Source of the DNA: Algibacter_G agarivorans
GTDB taxonomy: Bacteria > Bacteroidota > Bacteroidia > Flavobacteriales > Flavobacteriaceae
Assembly (NCBI RefSeq): GCF_039543245.1
Contig: NZ_BAABJJ010000030.1
Span: forward strand, 1 to 64,000
DNA length: 64,000 bases
Direction of reading: 5' to 3'
Positions 9,417 through 17,634 of this stretch are shown piece by piece (position 1 is the stretch's first letter; the number at the start of each line of letters is the position of its first letter). The notes under the pieces were generated by a model, which made no database searches, was not told the origin of the DNA, and saw only the letters and a list, made by a program, of their open reading frames with translations. The translations under genes and the position numbers were made by a program.

Positions 9417-10136
9417 CTACGGATTAGTGGACCATAAAGCAGCACTTTTAAGCAATGCTCTTCTTGGAAGTTTTAAACCTGCAACTATTAATTCTGCAAA
9501 ATCTTCTGGTTGAAGAACGCTTTCTTGAGAACCTTTAGTGGCTATTCCAGCATTAATTGACATGTCCGATTCAAATGTGCTAGGGGTATAGGTAGAAACT
9601 CTAATATTGTCTTTACGAACTTCTTTCATTAGTGATTCTGACATTCCCATGACAGCAAATTTTGAAGCTGAATAAGCTGAAGTGCTGGCGTTTCCATTCA
9701 AGCCCGCCGTAGAAGAAATGTTTATGATATCACCTTCATCTAGCTTCAATAAATGTGGTAAAACTTCTTTAGTCACATAATACATGCCCATTAAATTAGT
9801 TTGAATGATATTAGTCCATACAGAAATGGCCATGTCTTTAAATAATCCAAATCCGCCGATTCCTGCATTATTCACCAAAATATCTATACCTCCTAAGGTG
9901 TCTATAATACTTTTAATACTGCTTTTTACTTCTTCATAATTCCCCACATCAAAAACCGAATAGATAGCCTTAACTCCAAAGGCTTCTAATTCAGAAACAG
10001 TTTCTTTTAAAATGCTTTCAGTTCTTCCTGTAATAGCTACATCGATGCCTTCTTTAGCAAATGCAATTGCAGTAGCTTTTCCTAATCCTCTACCACCTCC
10101 AGTTATGATTGCTTTTTTGTTTTTTAAATGTTCCAT
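9417..10136 (-). CDS. SDR-family oxidoreductase (FabG-like)
   Basis: The 239-residue protein is a classical short-chain dehydrogenase. It has the cofactor motif TGGGRGLG at residues 12-19, the NNAG motif at 89-92, and a catalytic triad with serine at 141-142, Y155 and K159 (YSASK). R38 after the second beta strand suggests NADP. It is annotated in related genomes as a 3-ketoacyl-ACP reductase, but as a lone gene it could reduce many carbonyl substrates. It lies 43 bases downstream of the porin gene on the same strand. Confidence 0.9.
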   Translation of the reverse strand: MEHLKNKKAIITGGGRGLGKATAIAFAKEGIDVAITGRTESILKETVSELEAFGVKAIYSVFDVGNYEEVKSSIKSIIDTLGGIDILVNNAGIGGFGLFKDMAISVWTNIIQTNLMGMYYVTKEVLPHLLKLDEGDIINISSTAGLNGNASTSAYSASKFAVMGMSESLMKEVRKDNIRVSTYTPSTFESDMSINAGIATKGSQESVLQPEDFAELIVAGLKLPRRALLKSAALWSTNP

Positions 10137-10179
10137 TTTTTATATTTTAAATTACATTTTATTTAAATTCTAGGAAGCT

Positions 10180-11343
10180 CTAAAAATTAGCCTCAATCAA
10201 AACACCTGGAATAACCGCATTATCAATTTTACCAGAACCGCCGGGGCGGATATCATATTGAACTGCAGGTTGTAGCCCAAAATAGTTTGTGATTTGAAAA
10301 CGATAGCCCAACTCCAATACTATTTCTGGTGATAGTTCATTCCCTTGTAAGATAGCCCACTCATCACTAAAACTACCAATAGTTGCAAAGAATAATATTC
10401 TATCATTCGCTCTAGATTTGACTAATCCTTTCCAGTTGAGACCTAAGCTACTTTGAAAAGGCACTTTAGCGACCTCTCCATTGGCCGAATAGGCCATAGT
10501 AAGAAATGACCTTAAGCCATCTATCAATTCCACATCAATATGTCCATAGAAACGCATAAAGTGGTTGGTTTCATCGTTAGAATCAAAATTAGCAAAACTG
10601 CCGAATGCTTGATGTGTCCCTATATAAACTCTGGCATTTTGATTTGCAATTTTTCCGAACCAATCGTATTGAAAAAATATTGATAAATCATCCGAACTTC
10701 TAAAAGCAAAGTCTAACCCGTGCTTTGTGTCGTCAAATATGCCTTTGCCCAATTGATAAACACCCAATTGGAATTGATGCTTGGAACTGGGTTTGTATTT
10801 GAGTCTCGCTCCCCATGTTGGAAAAGGGAATGTGCTCATTAAACCGTCTAACAATAGGGTTCTTATAACGCCATTTACAGTATTGTTAAGCGAATAATAA
10901 TATAGTGTAGAACCAGAAAAATCATCAGCTGCCGTTGTACGCCCCACTTTGAAGGAGACCTGTTTCCCAAAGTCTTTTTCAATACTTAAATCATAAAAAA
11001 ATGTGTTTTGCCCGCCAACAAAATTCAATGGCTCAAAAACGGAGCCCACCTCATTCGAGAGTCCACGTCCATGACGATTTATCATTGAAATTTTTGCACG
11101 GGTACCTTTCCATCCCAGCATTTTTTCAAAATCAAATTTAAATCCTGCATAAAGTTGCCCAGAGTACCTGCTGGTTTGGTCTAACCCTCCCGAAACATTA
11201 GAAGCGGCAATAGAGGCATATGAAACAAATGGGTCGATGCCATTTTTTGACCAAATCCCACTCTGGATGCTATCCGTTTCCTGTACTTGTGCCATTAGAG
11301 TAAGAGAAGAAAGAACAAAGAAGAATACTATTAATTTCTTCAT
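10180..11343 (-). CDS. carbohydrate-selective porin, OprB-like
   Basis: The 387-residue precursor has a signal peptide ending LMAQ (residue 19) and ends in a phenylalanine after aromatic/hydrophobic alternation (GVLIEANF), as outer-membrane barrels do. Alternating beta-strand patterns run throughout. The YAGFKFDFEKMLGWKG segment, the KVGRTTAADDFSGSTLYYY segment, and QLGVYQLGKG match the OprB family of sugar porins. It would form an outer-membrane barrel. The upstream gap of 170 bases contains a 12-bp inverted repeat, so it may have its own transcript with the SDR gene. Confidence 0.8.
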   Translation of the reverse strand: MKKLIVFFFVLSSLTLMAQVQETDSIQSGIWSKNGIDPFVSYASIAASNVSGGLDQTSRYSGQLYAGFKFDFEKMLGWKGTRAKISMINRHGRGLSNEVGSVFEPLNFVGGQNTFFYDLSIEKDFGKQVSFKVGRTTAADDFSGSTLYYYSLNNTVNGVIRTLLLDGLMSTFPFPTWGARLKYKPSSKHQFQLGVYQLGKGIFDDTKHGLDFAFRSSDDLSIFFQYDWFGKIANQNARVYIGTHQAFGSFANFDSNDETNHFMRFYGHIDVELIDGLRSFLTMAYSANGEVAKVPFQSSLGLNWKGLVKSRANDRILFFATIGSFSDEWAILQGNELSPEIVLELGYRFQITNYFGLQPAVQYDIRPGGSGKIDNAVIPGVLIEANF

Positions 11344-11379
11344 TTAATATCAAATTGAGTTTATAGGTTTATAGACAAT

Positions 11380-11438
11380 TTCAAGAATCAGTATGAAGCA
11401 CCGAAAAAAGTTTTAGCACTATTTCTCTGATTCTTGAA
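11380..11438. repeat. 12-bp inverted repeat before porin gene
   Basis: TTCAAGAATCAG (11380-11391) and CTGATTCTTGAA (11427-11438) are perfect complements separated by 35 bases, in the gap between the propeller gene and the porin gene. It could be a large terminator-like hairpin or a regulator site. There is no U-tract directly after it on the minus strand. Confidence 0.6.
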
Positions 11439-11513
11439 GTCTACAAACTAACATCTAAGTAGTTGATGTTATTATGGTTTTAGGTCTAAATACGTAAATA
11501 CGAACCTTTCATT

Positions 11514-13037
11514 TTATTCTTTTGTCCAGTAATCTAATACTAAAACGTCAGCAATAATAGGTATGATTTTTTCTACCATGCCTAAGTGTGCTTTGTGAAA
11601 TAGATAAACTTCTCTAGCGTGTTCATTGTTAAAGGTTAAAGTGAAGCAATGGGTTAAACCTTTGGTATGACCTTCGGTACTATCATTTAGTCCCCATTCA
11701 AGGTTTGCAATTTCTGGAATTTCATTTTTAAGATTTACAAAAGCCTCAACAGCATTATTAACCTGCTCTTGTGTGGCGTCTTCTTTATATGTTAAGTTAA
11801 CAAAGTGTCTTAAAACTTTGCCATCTCTATTGATTTTTGGCCCAAGTTTATAGCTAACTATCTTTCTTAAATCATTCCGAAAAGAACCTGCAATCAGGAA
11901 GTTGTCTTCGCCTATTTTATGAGACCTTAAACCGTAATAAATAGAGTATCCTGTTTCTAAGTAGTTTATCGGACTAAGTATACCTTCTTTATTTAATTTA
12001 AGTAGTTGAATACTTTCGTCGTCTCTTGTGCCTACTGCCAATACGGCTTCGTTATTATCAGTTGAAACAACTTCAATTCTTGTTTGCCCTTGTAGTTTTG
12101 TGTTTTCATCATCCTTTAAAACGGAATGAGGAATTAAAGCTCCTTTTTTATTTACTTTAAAAACACTTACACCGTCACCATGATATACAAAATCAGGTCT
12201 TTTTATAAAACCTCCTCTTTTGTAATATTTATGATGTCTGTGACCAACGATTACATAATTATTATCACCTAAAGTTACACCAGTTACTGGATATGCGCCA
12301 GTTAAATATCTGTCTGTGGTATTGTCGCTTATGTTATTGATGTTTTTGAATGTACCATTTTCATAAACCCTAAAACTACTAACGCCATTATCTTGAAATC
12401 CGCCTGTGTATAAAAAGGTTTTTCCTTTAATTTTATGGACAAACATCCCTATGATACCATCGGTATGAATGGTTTCGTCATCTTTCATAGACTGCACATG
12501 GGTTAGTTTTCCATCGTTTTCAATTTTAAAAGAACTTAGTCCTGGTGTTTCTTCTAAACCTCCAACAAAAAGATAGGACGATGTTTTCATGTGAACAACT
12601 TGCAGTGTAATGGCAGTTCCGAGGTGCGTTTTGTCTGTATCTTCAACCAAAGCAACGCGTTCTAGGGAACCATTGTCTAAAATTTTAAAGGTTTCAATAA
12701 CATTGCCATGTTTGTTTGCTATAAATAGAAAGTCTGTGCCGTTAATATTATCGGCAACCATGCCTCTTGAAGGGCCTTTTTTCATATGAAGTTCATGATT
12801 GCTTATTGGGGTAAGGATACCTTGTTTATCTAAACTATAAACATTAACATTCCCAATACCACCAGCAAATACATAATGAGAACCGTCTTTTTCATAACTC
12901 GTTATAGAAACGGTGTTGGTTCCAGATATGTTTTTGAAATCTTGCCTGTAAAGCATTAAGTCATCGGAAACTTGAGCTAAACAAATTTGCGATATAAGTA
13001 ATGTTATTGCGAGAATTCCTTTTTTTATAGTATTCAT
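11514..13037 (-). CDS. secreted beta-propeller protein with C-terminal Dabb domain
   Basis: I choose the ATG at 13037, giving 507 residues with signal peptide MNTIKKGILAITLLISQICLAQ; the longer frame starts with TTG. Residues about 30-395 form seven or so repeats of the lactonase/YncE type (GGIGNVNVYSLDKQG, GGLEETPGLSSFKIENDG, GGFQDNGVSSFRVYENG). The last 100 residues begin LRHFVNLTYKEDATQEQVNNAV and contain LTFNNEHAREVYLFHKAHL, the pattern of the stress-responsive A/B barrel (Dabb) domain. The combination is unusual to me. It lies 24 bases downstream of the HbpS-like gene, most likely in the same operon. Confidence 0.8.
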   Translation of the reverse strand: MNTIKKGILAITLLISQICLAQVSDDLMLYRQDFKNISGTNTVSITSYEKDGSHYVFAGGIGNVNVYSLDKQGILTPISNHELHMKKGPSRGMVADNINGTDFLFIANKHGNVIETFKILDNGSLERVALVEDTDKTHLGTAITLQVVHMKTSSYLFVGGLEETPGLSSFKIENDGKLTHVQSMKDDETIHTDGIIGMFVHKIKGKTFLYTGGFQDNGVSSFRVYENGTFKNINNISDNTTDRYLTGAYPVTGVTLGDNNYVIVGHRHHKYYKRGGFIKRPDFVYHGDGVSVFKVNKKGALIPHSVLKDDENTKLQGQTRIEVVSTDNNEAVLAVGTRDDESIQLLKLNKEGILSPINYLETGYSIYYGLRSHKIGEDNFLIAGSFRNDLRKIVSYKLGPKINRDGKVLRHFVNLTYKEDATQEQVNNAVEAFVNLKNEIPEIANLEWGLNDSTEGHTKGLTHCFTLTFNNEHAREVYLFHKAHLGMVEKIIPIIADVLVLDYWTKE

Positions 13038-13061
13038 AATTTTAGTCTTTTTCAAGTTTAA

Positions 13062-13550
13062 TTAATCTATAATTGCTTTTGCACCAGCAGTAGCTATAGC
13101 TCTATCTTGATCTATGGTTCCGCCACTTACGCCTATAGCACCAATAATTTTGCCATCTTTGTTTTTTATTGGCAATCCGCCAGGGAAAGATACAAGACCA
13201 CCATTGGTCAATTCAATATTATAAATAATGCCTCCGGGTTGGGTTAATTCTCCCAATTTTCCTGTGTCAATATTAAAATAGCGTGCTGTTTTTGCTTTTT
13301 TAATGGCGACATCAATACTACCAAGGAAAGATTCGTCCATGCGTATAAATGCTTTTAGGTTAGCGCCAGCATCCACTATGGCAATATTTACTAAAACGTC
13401 TGATTTTTCAGCGTTCTTTTTTGCTTCCAAAAGAATTTTTAGTGCTTCCTCATGGGTTAAATCATTGGTTATTTGAGCTTCAACGGAATACGTCATTAAA
13501 GTTAATAGAAAAACCAGAACTGTTGTAATCTTTAATTTAGATTTCATCAT
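13062..13550 (-). CDS. secreted GlcG/HbpS-like (DUF336) protein
   Basis: Starting at the ATG pair at 13550/13547 gives 161-162 residues with signal peptide ending SVEAQ. The DUF336 signature is complete: LTHEEALKILLEAKKNAEK, VNIAIVDAGANLKAFIRMD, SIDVAIKKAKTARYF, then PGGIIYNIELTNGGLVSFPGGLPI and IGAIGVSGGTIDQDRAIA. Family members include haem-binding HbpS and GlcG of unknown role. The exported form suggests a haem or small-ligand sensor in the periplasm. It follows a Crp/Fnr gene by 76 bases and precedes the propeller/Dabb gene by 24. Confidence 0.87.
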   Translation of the reverse strand: MMKSKLKITTVLVFLLTLMTYSVEAQITNDLTHEEALKILLEAKKNAEKSDVLVNIAIVDAGANLKAFIRMDESFLGSIDVAIKKAKTARYFNIDTGKLGELTQPGGIIYNIELTNGGLVSFPGGLPIKNKDGKIIGAIGVSGGTIDQDRAIATAGAKAIID

Positions 13551-13626
13551 TTTTATTAGAATTTGTAGGCACAAAGGTCTTAAATGAAGAGGGTAGAAAA
13601 ATTGAACAAGTTCAACAAGCCGAAAA

Positions 13627-14211
13627 TTATTCGGTTTTAGTGTTTTTTCTTTTGATTTTACTCAAAAATTCATGTGTGATTCCTAAATAGCTAGAAATTT
13701 GTCTGTCGGTAAGTTTTGATGCTATTTCTGGATAGGTTTGTATAAAATGATGATAGCGTTCTTCTGCCGTAAGACTATGGTTTCTAATCAATCTGCGTTG
13801 CCATGCCACAAGTGCTTTTTGACTCATAATGCGGAACAATTTTTCAACTACAGGTAACGAATTATACAATTCCATTTTGTCCACTTTTTTAATTAAAAGG
13901 ACCTTACTATCTTCTAAAGCTTGAATATTTAAATCGGACGGGTGCTGATTCATAAAGCTATCAATATCGATCAACCACCAATCTTTTGTGGCAAAATAAA
14001 GGGTGTTTTCGTTTCCTTTTTTATCTGTTGTAAAAATTCTAAAACAGCCTTCTAAAACAAATCCTTCATATTTATAAATACTTCCTTGGGTTAATAAAAA
14101 ACTTCTTTTTTCAATAACCTTAGGTTCAAAGTAATTACAAATACGCTCTACTTCTGTATCAGAAAGCTGTACATGTTTTTTTATGTTTTTTATGAGTAAA
14201 TCGTGTAGCAT
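13627..14211 (-). CDS. Crp/Fnr-family transcriptional regulator
   Basis: The ATG at 14211 gives 194 residues; a TTG eight codons upstream is less likely. Residues 10-110 form the cyclic-nucleotide-binding fold (SFLLTQGSIYKYEGFVLEGCFRIFTTDKKGNENTLYFA). The C-terminal helix-turn-helix reads KLTDRQISSYLGITHEFLSKIKR. The tail TAEERYHHFIQTYPEIASKLTDRQIS is typical of flavobacterial Crp-like proteins. The residues that bind cAMP are not conserved, so the ligand is unknown. Being first in a row of same-strand genes (HbpS-like, propeller/Dabb, porin, SDR), it may control them; this is inference. Confidence 0.88.
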   Translation of the reverse strand: MLHDLLIKNIKKHVQLSDTEVERICNYFEPKVIEKRSFLLTQGSIYKYEGFVLEGCFRIFTTDKKGNENTLYFATKDWWLIDIDSFMNQHPSDLNIQALEDSKVLLIKKVDKMELYNSLPVVEKLFRIMSQKALVAWQRRLIRNHSLTAEERYHHFIQTYPEIASKLTDRQISSYLGITHEFLSKIKRKNTKTE

Positions 14212-14277
14212 TTGTATCAAAAAATGGTTTTGCAATTTACTAAATCATCTCATAAAATTTGTTTAATTCATGTTTAA

Positions 14278-14480
14278 TTAATGAAGCGCATATTGCACTC
14301 CAAATGTTAAGTTGTAATTCTGTTTTAGTTGAATACCATTTAAATCTTGGTAAAGAGGTGTTGTGATTTCAGTTGCAAATCGTAAGCCTTTTTAACCGTC
14401 ATGAGTAACTAGATAATTTAGCCCGAATCCAGAATTTGCTGTATCAGCGGTTGTTACCATCATTGGGTTTGATACCGAAC
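14278..14480 (-). pseudogene. C-terminal remnant of an outer-membrane protein gene
   Basis: Reading the minus strand from about 14480 gives SVSNPMMVTTADTANSGFG, then LNYLVTHDG, an in-frame TAA at 14392-14394, then LRFATEITTPLYQDLNG and NLTFGVQYALH followed by a stop at 14278. The ending in an aromatic-rich strand, and the phrase LRFATEITTP, match the last strands of flavobacterial outer-membrane transporter-type proteins. The rest of the gene is absent: its upstream side abuts the transposase remnant. Probably the gene was broken by an insertion element and then eroded. Confidence 0.65.
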
Positions 14481-14482
14481 TC

Positions 14483-14752
14483 GCGCCATCAATTGACTTC
14501 AAACGCAAAGCCAAGTTCCCTAAAAATCACCAAGAAGAAAGCAAACTCAAAGCATTAATTACCAAAGAGCGCGCTACTAGGTTAGAGGGTGGTTTTTGAA
14601 AAGAAAAAGAGCATTATCACCTTAAAAAGATAAAAGCCAAAACTAAAGCTACTGAAAAACTATGGATCTTTTTTGGTATACATACCGCTAATGCTTTGGA
14701 AATATGTAGACGAATACAAAACAATCAAAACCAAATAGCAGCACAGATTTAG
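14483..14752 (+). pseudogene. C-terminal remnant of a DDE transposase
   Basis: The plus strand from 14483 reads PSIDFKRKAKFPKNHQEESK, ITKERATRLEGGF, an in-frame TGA, then KEKEHYHLKKIKAKTKATEK and LWIFFGIHTANALEI, ending at TAG 14750-14752. This is the C-terminal end of an IS1182-like or related DDE transposase (RLEGSFG..K.HY...KIKA...TE.LWIFFGIHTAN). The stop replaces the glycine codon of GFG by one base change. The upstream catalytic domain is missing and no terminal inverted repeat was seen, so the element is dead. Confidence 0.8.
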
Positions 14753-14830
14753 ATGATTAAAAACTTCATGGGATAAGTATGCCATCTTCTTAGTGAAAAA
14801 TCATTTTTTGACTCAATAACTTAAAAAAGA

Positions 14831-14870
14831 AAATCCAAAACTTAAAAATGAATTAAATCTTGGATTTTTT
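14831..14870 (+). terminator. terminator-like hairpin
   Basis: AAATCCAA (14831-14838) pairs with TTGGATTT (14860-14867) and is followed by a T-run to 14871. It lies about 80 bases downstream of the transposase remnant and resembles a relic terminator of the element. The rest of 14753-14994 shows only A/T-rich sequence with no coding signal. Confidence 0.55.
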
Positions 14871-14994
14871 TATCGATTATTTTATATCCTCTAAATTGAG
14901 GTCTTTTTCAGTGCCCTCTTTTCAGACAGCCTCTTTTTTATTTTCTTTTTATTGTATTTGGAACTGGGAATAGTTTTTTTAATTACAAAAATTT

Positions 14995-15819
14995 TTAAAC
15001 AGCCACAATCCCTTTAATATGTGGATGCGGATTATAGTCTACCAAAGTAAAATCTTCAAAGTCAAAATCGAAAATATCTTTGATTTTAGGATTTAGTATC
15101 ATTTTTGGCAATGGTCTAATATCTCTTGATAATTGTAATTCTAATTGTTCGAAGTGGTTACTATAAATATGAGCATCTCCAAAGGTGTGAATAAATTCCC
15201 CAGCTTCATAACCACAAACTTGTGCCATCATCATGGTGAACAAAGCATAGGATGCTATATTAAAAGGAACACCTAAAAAGATGTCAGCACTTCGTTGGTA
15301 TAATTGACAAGATAATTTGCCATCTGCAACATAAAACTGAAAAAAAGCGTGACAAGGTGGTAAAGCCGCTTTACCGTTAGCTACATTTTCGCTAAATGAT
15401 TTTGATGTATCTGGTAATACCGAAGGGTTCCATGCAGAAACTAGCATACGGCGGCTATTTGGATTGTTTTTTAATGCGTGAATAACCTCTTTGATTTGGT
15501 CAATGTCATCATTATTCCAGTTGCGCCATTGGTGTCCGTAAACAGGTCCTAAATCACCATTTTCATCCGCCCATTCGTTCCAAATACGTACGCCGTTTTC
15601 GGTAAGATATTTTGTGTTAGTGTCACCTTTTAAAAACCAAAGTAATTCATAGACAATAGATTTTAAGTGAAGTTTTTTTGTAGTAACCATAGGGAAACCT
15701 TCACTTAAATCAAATCGCATTTGGTGTCCGAAAACACTTTTTGTGCCAGTGCCTGTACGGTCTTCTTTTTCGTTCCCGTTTTCTAAAACGTGTTTTACTA
15801 GGTCGTGATATTGTTTCAT
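14995..15819 (-). CDS. thyA: thymidylate synthase
   Basis: Starting at the ATG at 15819 gives 274 residues; a GTG four codons upstream lies inside a palindromic repeat and is unlikely. ThyA motifs are complete: EDRTGTGTKSVFG near the N-terminus, RRMLVSAWNP, LPPCHAFFQFYV with catalytic C156, LYQRSADIFLGVPFNIASYALF, and HTFGDAHIYSNHFEQ. It methylates dUMP to dTMP using methylenetetrahydrofolate in the cytoplasm. Length is close to that of the E. coli enzyme (264). There is no folA gene beside it; a palindromic repeat lies directly upstream of its start. Confidence 0.97.
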   Translation of the reverse strand: MKQYHDLVKHVLENGNEKEDRTGTGTKSVFGHQMRFDLSEGFPMVTTKKLHLKSIVYELLWFLKGDTNTKYLTENGVRIWNEWADENGDLGPVYGHQWRNWNNDDIDQIKEVIHALKNNPNSRRMLVSAWNPSVLPDTSKSFSENVANGKAALPPCHAFFQFYVADGKLSCQLYQRSADIFLGVPFNIASYALFTMMMAQVCGYEAGEFIHTFGDAHIYSNHFEQLELQLSRDIRPLPKMILNPKIKDIFDFDFEDFTLVDYNPHPHIKGIVAV

Positions 15820-15824
15820 AGCTT

Positions 15825-15842
15825 TTCCCACGAAAGTGGGAA
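15825..15842. repeat. short palindromic repeat upstream of thyA
   Basis: TTCCCACGAAAGTGGGAA is a perfect inverted repeat with flanks like other copies in the window (followed by TCTCAT, as at 31734). It ends five bases from the thyA ATG and therefore lies in the 5' leader of the mRNA, where it can form a small hairpin. Confidence 0.75.
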
Positions 15843-16064
15843 TCTCATTAAGTTAAACTTGATTTTATTGTCGAAATCGAATGTCTAGTAATAGCTGTTT
15901 CGAATGCGCTCAACATGATATAAATTTATCAGCGAATAAAAATAAAAAATAAGAGTTGAATTGGTTCAATGTAATTCTAAATAATATCAAAAGTTATTAA
16001 CTAATAGAGCTAGATTTTTGGTAATGTAGTTTAGAAGAGGTGTTAAGTGCTTCCCGATTATAAG

Positions 16065-16084
16065 ATTCCTGCCTTCGCAGGAAT
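16065..16084. repeat. short palindromic repeat downstream of nucleoside transporter
   Basis: ATTCCTGCCTTCGCAGGAAT, preceded by AAG, is the clearest copy of the dispersed palindrome family of this genome. It sits immediately after the stop codon of the nucleoside transporter on the minus strand. The remaining gap to thyA (15843-16064) holds nothing I can identify. Confidence 0.8.
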
Positions 16085-16087
16085 TAT

Positions 16088-17617
16088 TTATCCTATTATC
16101 ATGCCAGCAATAGTAGCTGAAATTAATGAAGCAATAGTTCCACCAATCAAGGCTTTCATTCCAAATTTAGAAAGTGTTTTACGTTGCCCTGGTGCTAGAG
16201 AGCCAATACCACCAATTTGAATACCAATGGAAGCAAAATTTGCAAATCCACATAACATATAAGTGGCCATGATTATAGATTTTTCAAAATTAAGGTGTGT
16301 AGCGTTAGCAATATTTTTTAAATCTCTTAACTGGATATAACCTATAAATTCGCTGGCTGCTAATTTGATTCCTAAAAGTTGTCCCATAAGCGCCATGTCT
16401 TCTTTAGCAACACCAATAAGCCACATAAGTGGGGCAAAGGCATAACCTAAAATTAACTCAAGAGATAAACTGTTGTACGATGTATTGCCAGCTATCCAGT
16501 TATTTAAGCCTGAATAATATCCTATTTTAAATAAACCATAATTAATCATAGCAATAAAAGCGATAAACACCAAAAGCATTGCGCCAACATTAACGGCTAA
16601 TTTTAAACCTTCGGTAGTTCCGTTAGCAATGGCGTCAAGAATGTTGGATCCTATTTTGTCTTGTGAGACAGAAACATCTGTATTCACGTCTTCAGTTTGT
16701 GGATATAATATTTTTGAAATGACTATGGCTCCAGGTGCAGCCATAACCGATGCTGCTAAAAGATGTTTGGCGTAAAATAATCTTAAAACTGGGTCGTCTC
16801 CGCCAAGAAACCCAATATAAGCTGCTAATACAGCGCCTGCAACGGTTGCCATGCCACCAATCATAACCAAAAGCATTTCAGATTTATTCATTTTCTCTAA
16901 ATACGCCTTTATTAAAAGAGGTGCTTCGGTTTGACCTAAAAAGATGTTTCCTGCAACGCTTAAACTTTCTGCTCCAGATATTTTTAATGCTTTTGAAAGT
17001 AGCCAAGCCATAGCTTTAACTACTTTTTGAATGATGCCTAAGTAAAATAATACCGATGTTAACGCAGAAAAGAATATTATGGCTGGTAGTACTTGAAAGG
17101 CAAAAATAAACCCGAAGGTATCCATATCTACAACCAAACCTTCAAATAAAAACTTGCTTCCAGCTCTGGTAAATTCTAGCACCTGAACAAACATGCCGCC
17201 AATAAATTCAAAAATGATTTTTATAAATTCAACTTTTAGAACACCGATAGCTATAAGTAGTTGAAAGGCTAATCCAATACCAACGATTTTCCAATCTATG
17301 GCTTTTCTGTTACTACTAAAAAGAAAGGCGACAAAAATTAAAGTTATCATTCCTAGTACCCCACGCCATAAACTGTTTATGGAAAATCCTTGACTTGGAA
17401 TTATGGATCCCTTTGTTTCGTTTAAATCGGAAATTTCAGAAGCGTTAGAGCTTTCGGTTTCTGAAAAATTAATGGTAGTTGAATCTATTAATATGGTTTC
17501 TGTTTGAGAAACATTTTCAATATGCCCAAATGGTTTTGTTTCGTTTAAATCTTGTGCTATGCTAGTTGAAGTGAAAAATAAAAATATAGCAACAAAAGAT
17601 AAAAACAGCTTGCTCAT
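16088..17617 (-). CDS. nupC: concentrative nucleoside transporter (CNT/NupC family)
   Basis: The 509-residue protein has the CNT core: an N-terminal set of helices around residues 83-150, the gate domain FGFIFAFQVLPAIIFFSALTSVLFYLGI, the AESLSVAGNIFLGQTEAPLLIKAYL motif, and a C-terminal domain containing CGFANFASIGIQIGGIGSLAPGQR. These elements bind nucleoside and sodium or proton. Unusually, it starts with a cleavable-looking signal peptide (ending SIAQ, about residue 22) and a serine/threonine-rich stretch of some 55 residues before the first core helix, making it about 100 residues longer than NupC. It sits 17 bases downstream of the bifunctional nuclease gene. Confidence 0.93.
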   Translation of the reverse strand: MSKLFLSFVAIFLFFTSTSIAQDLNETKPFGHIENVSQTETILIDSTTINFSETESSNASEISDLNETKGSIIPSQGFSINSLWRGVLGMITLIFVAFLFSSNRKAIDWKIVGIGLAFQLLIAIGVLKVEFIKIIFEFIGGMFVQVLEFTRAGSKFLFEGLVVDMDTFGFIFAFQVLPAIIFFSALTSVLFYLGIIQKVVKAMAWLLSKALKISGAESLSVAGNIFLGQTEAPLLIKAYLEKMNKSEMLLVMIGGMATVAGAVLAAYIGFLGGDDPVLRLFYAKHLLAASVMAAPGAIVISKILYPQTEDVNTDVSVSQDKIGSNILDAIANGTTEGLKLAVNVGAMLLVFIAFIAMINYGLFKIGYYSGLNNWIAGNTSYNSLSLELILGYAFAPLMWLIGVAKEDMALMGQLLGIKLAASEFIGYIQLRDLKNIANATHLNFEKSIIMATYMLCGFANFASIGIQIGGIGSLAPGQRKTLSKFGMKALIGGTIASLISATIAGMIIG

Positions 17618-17634
17618 AAATTTAATAATAGGTG

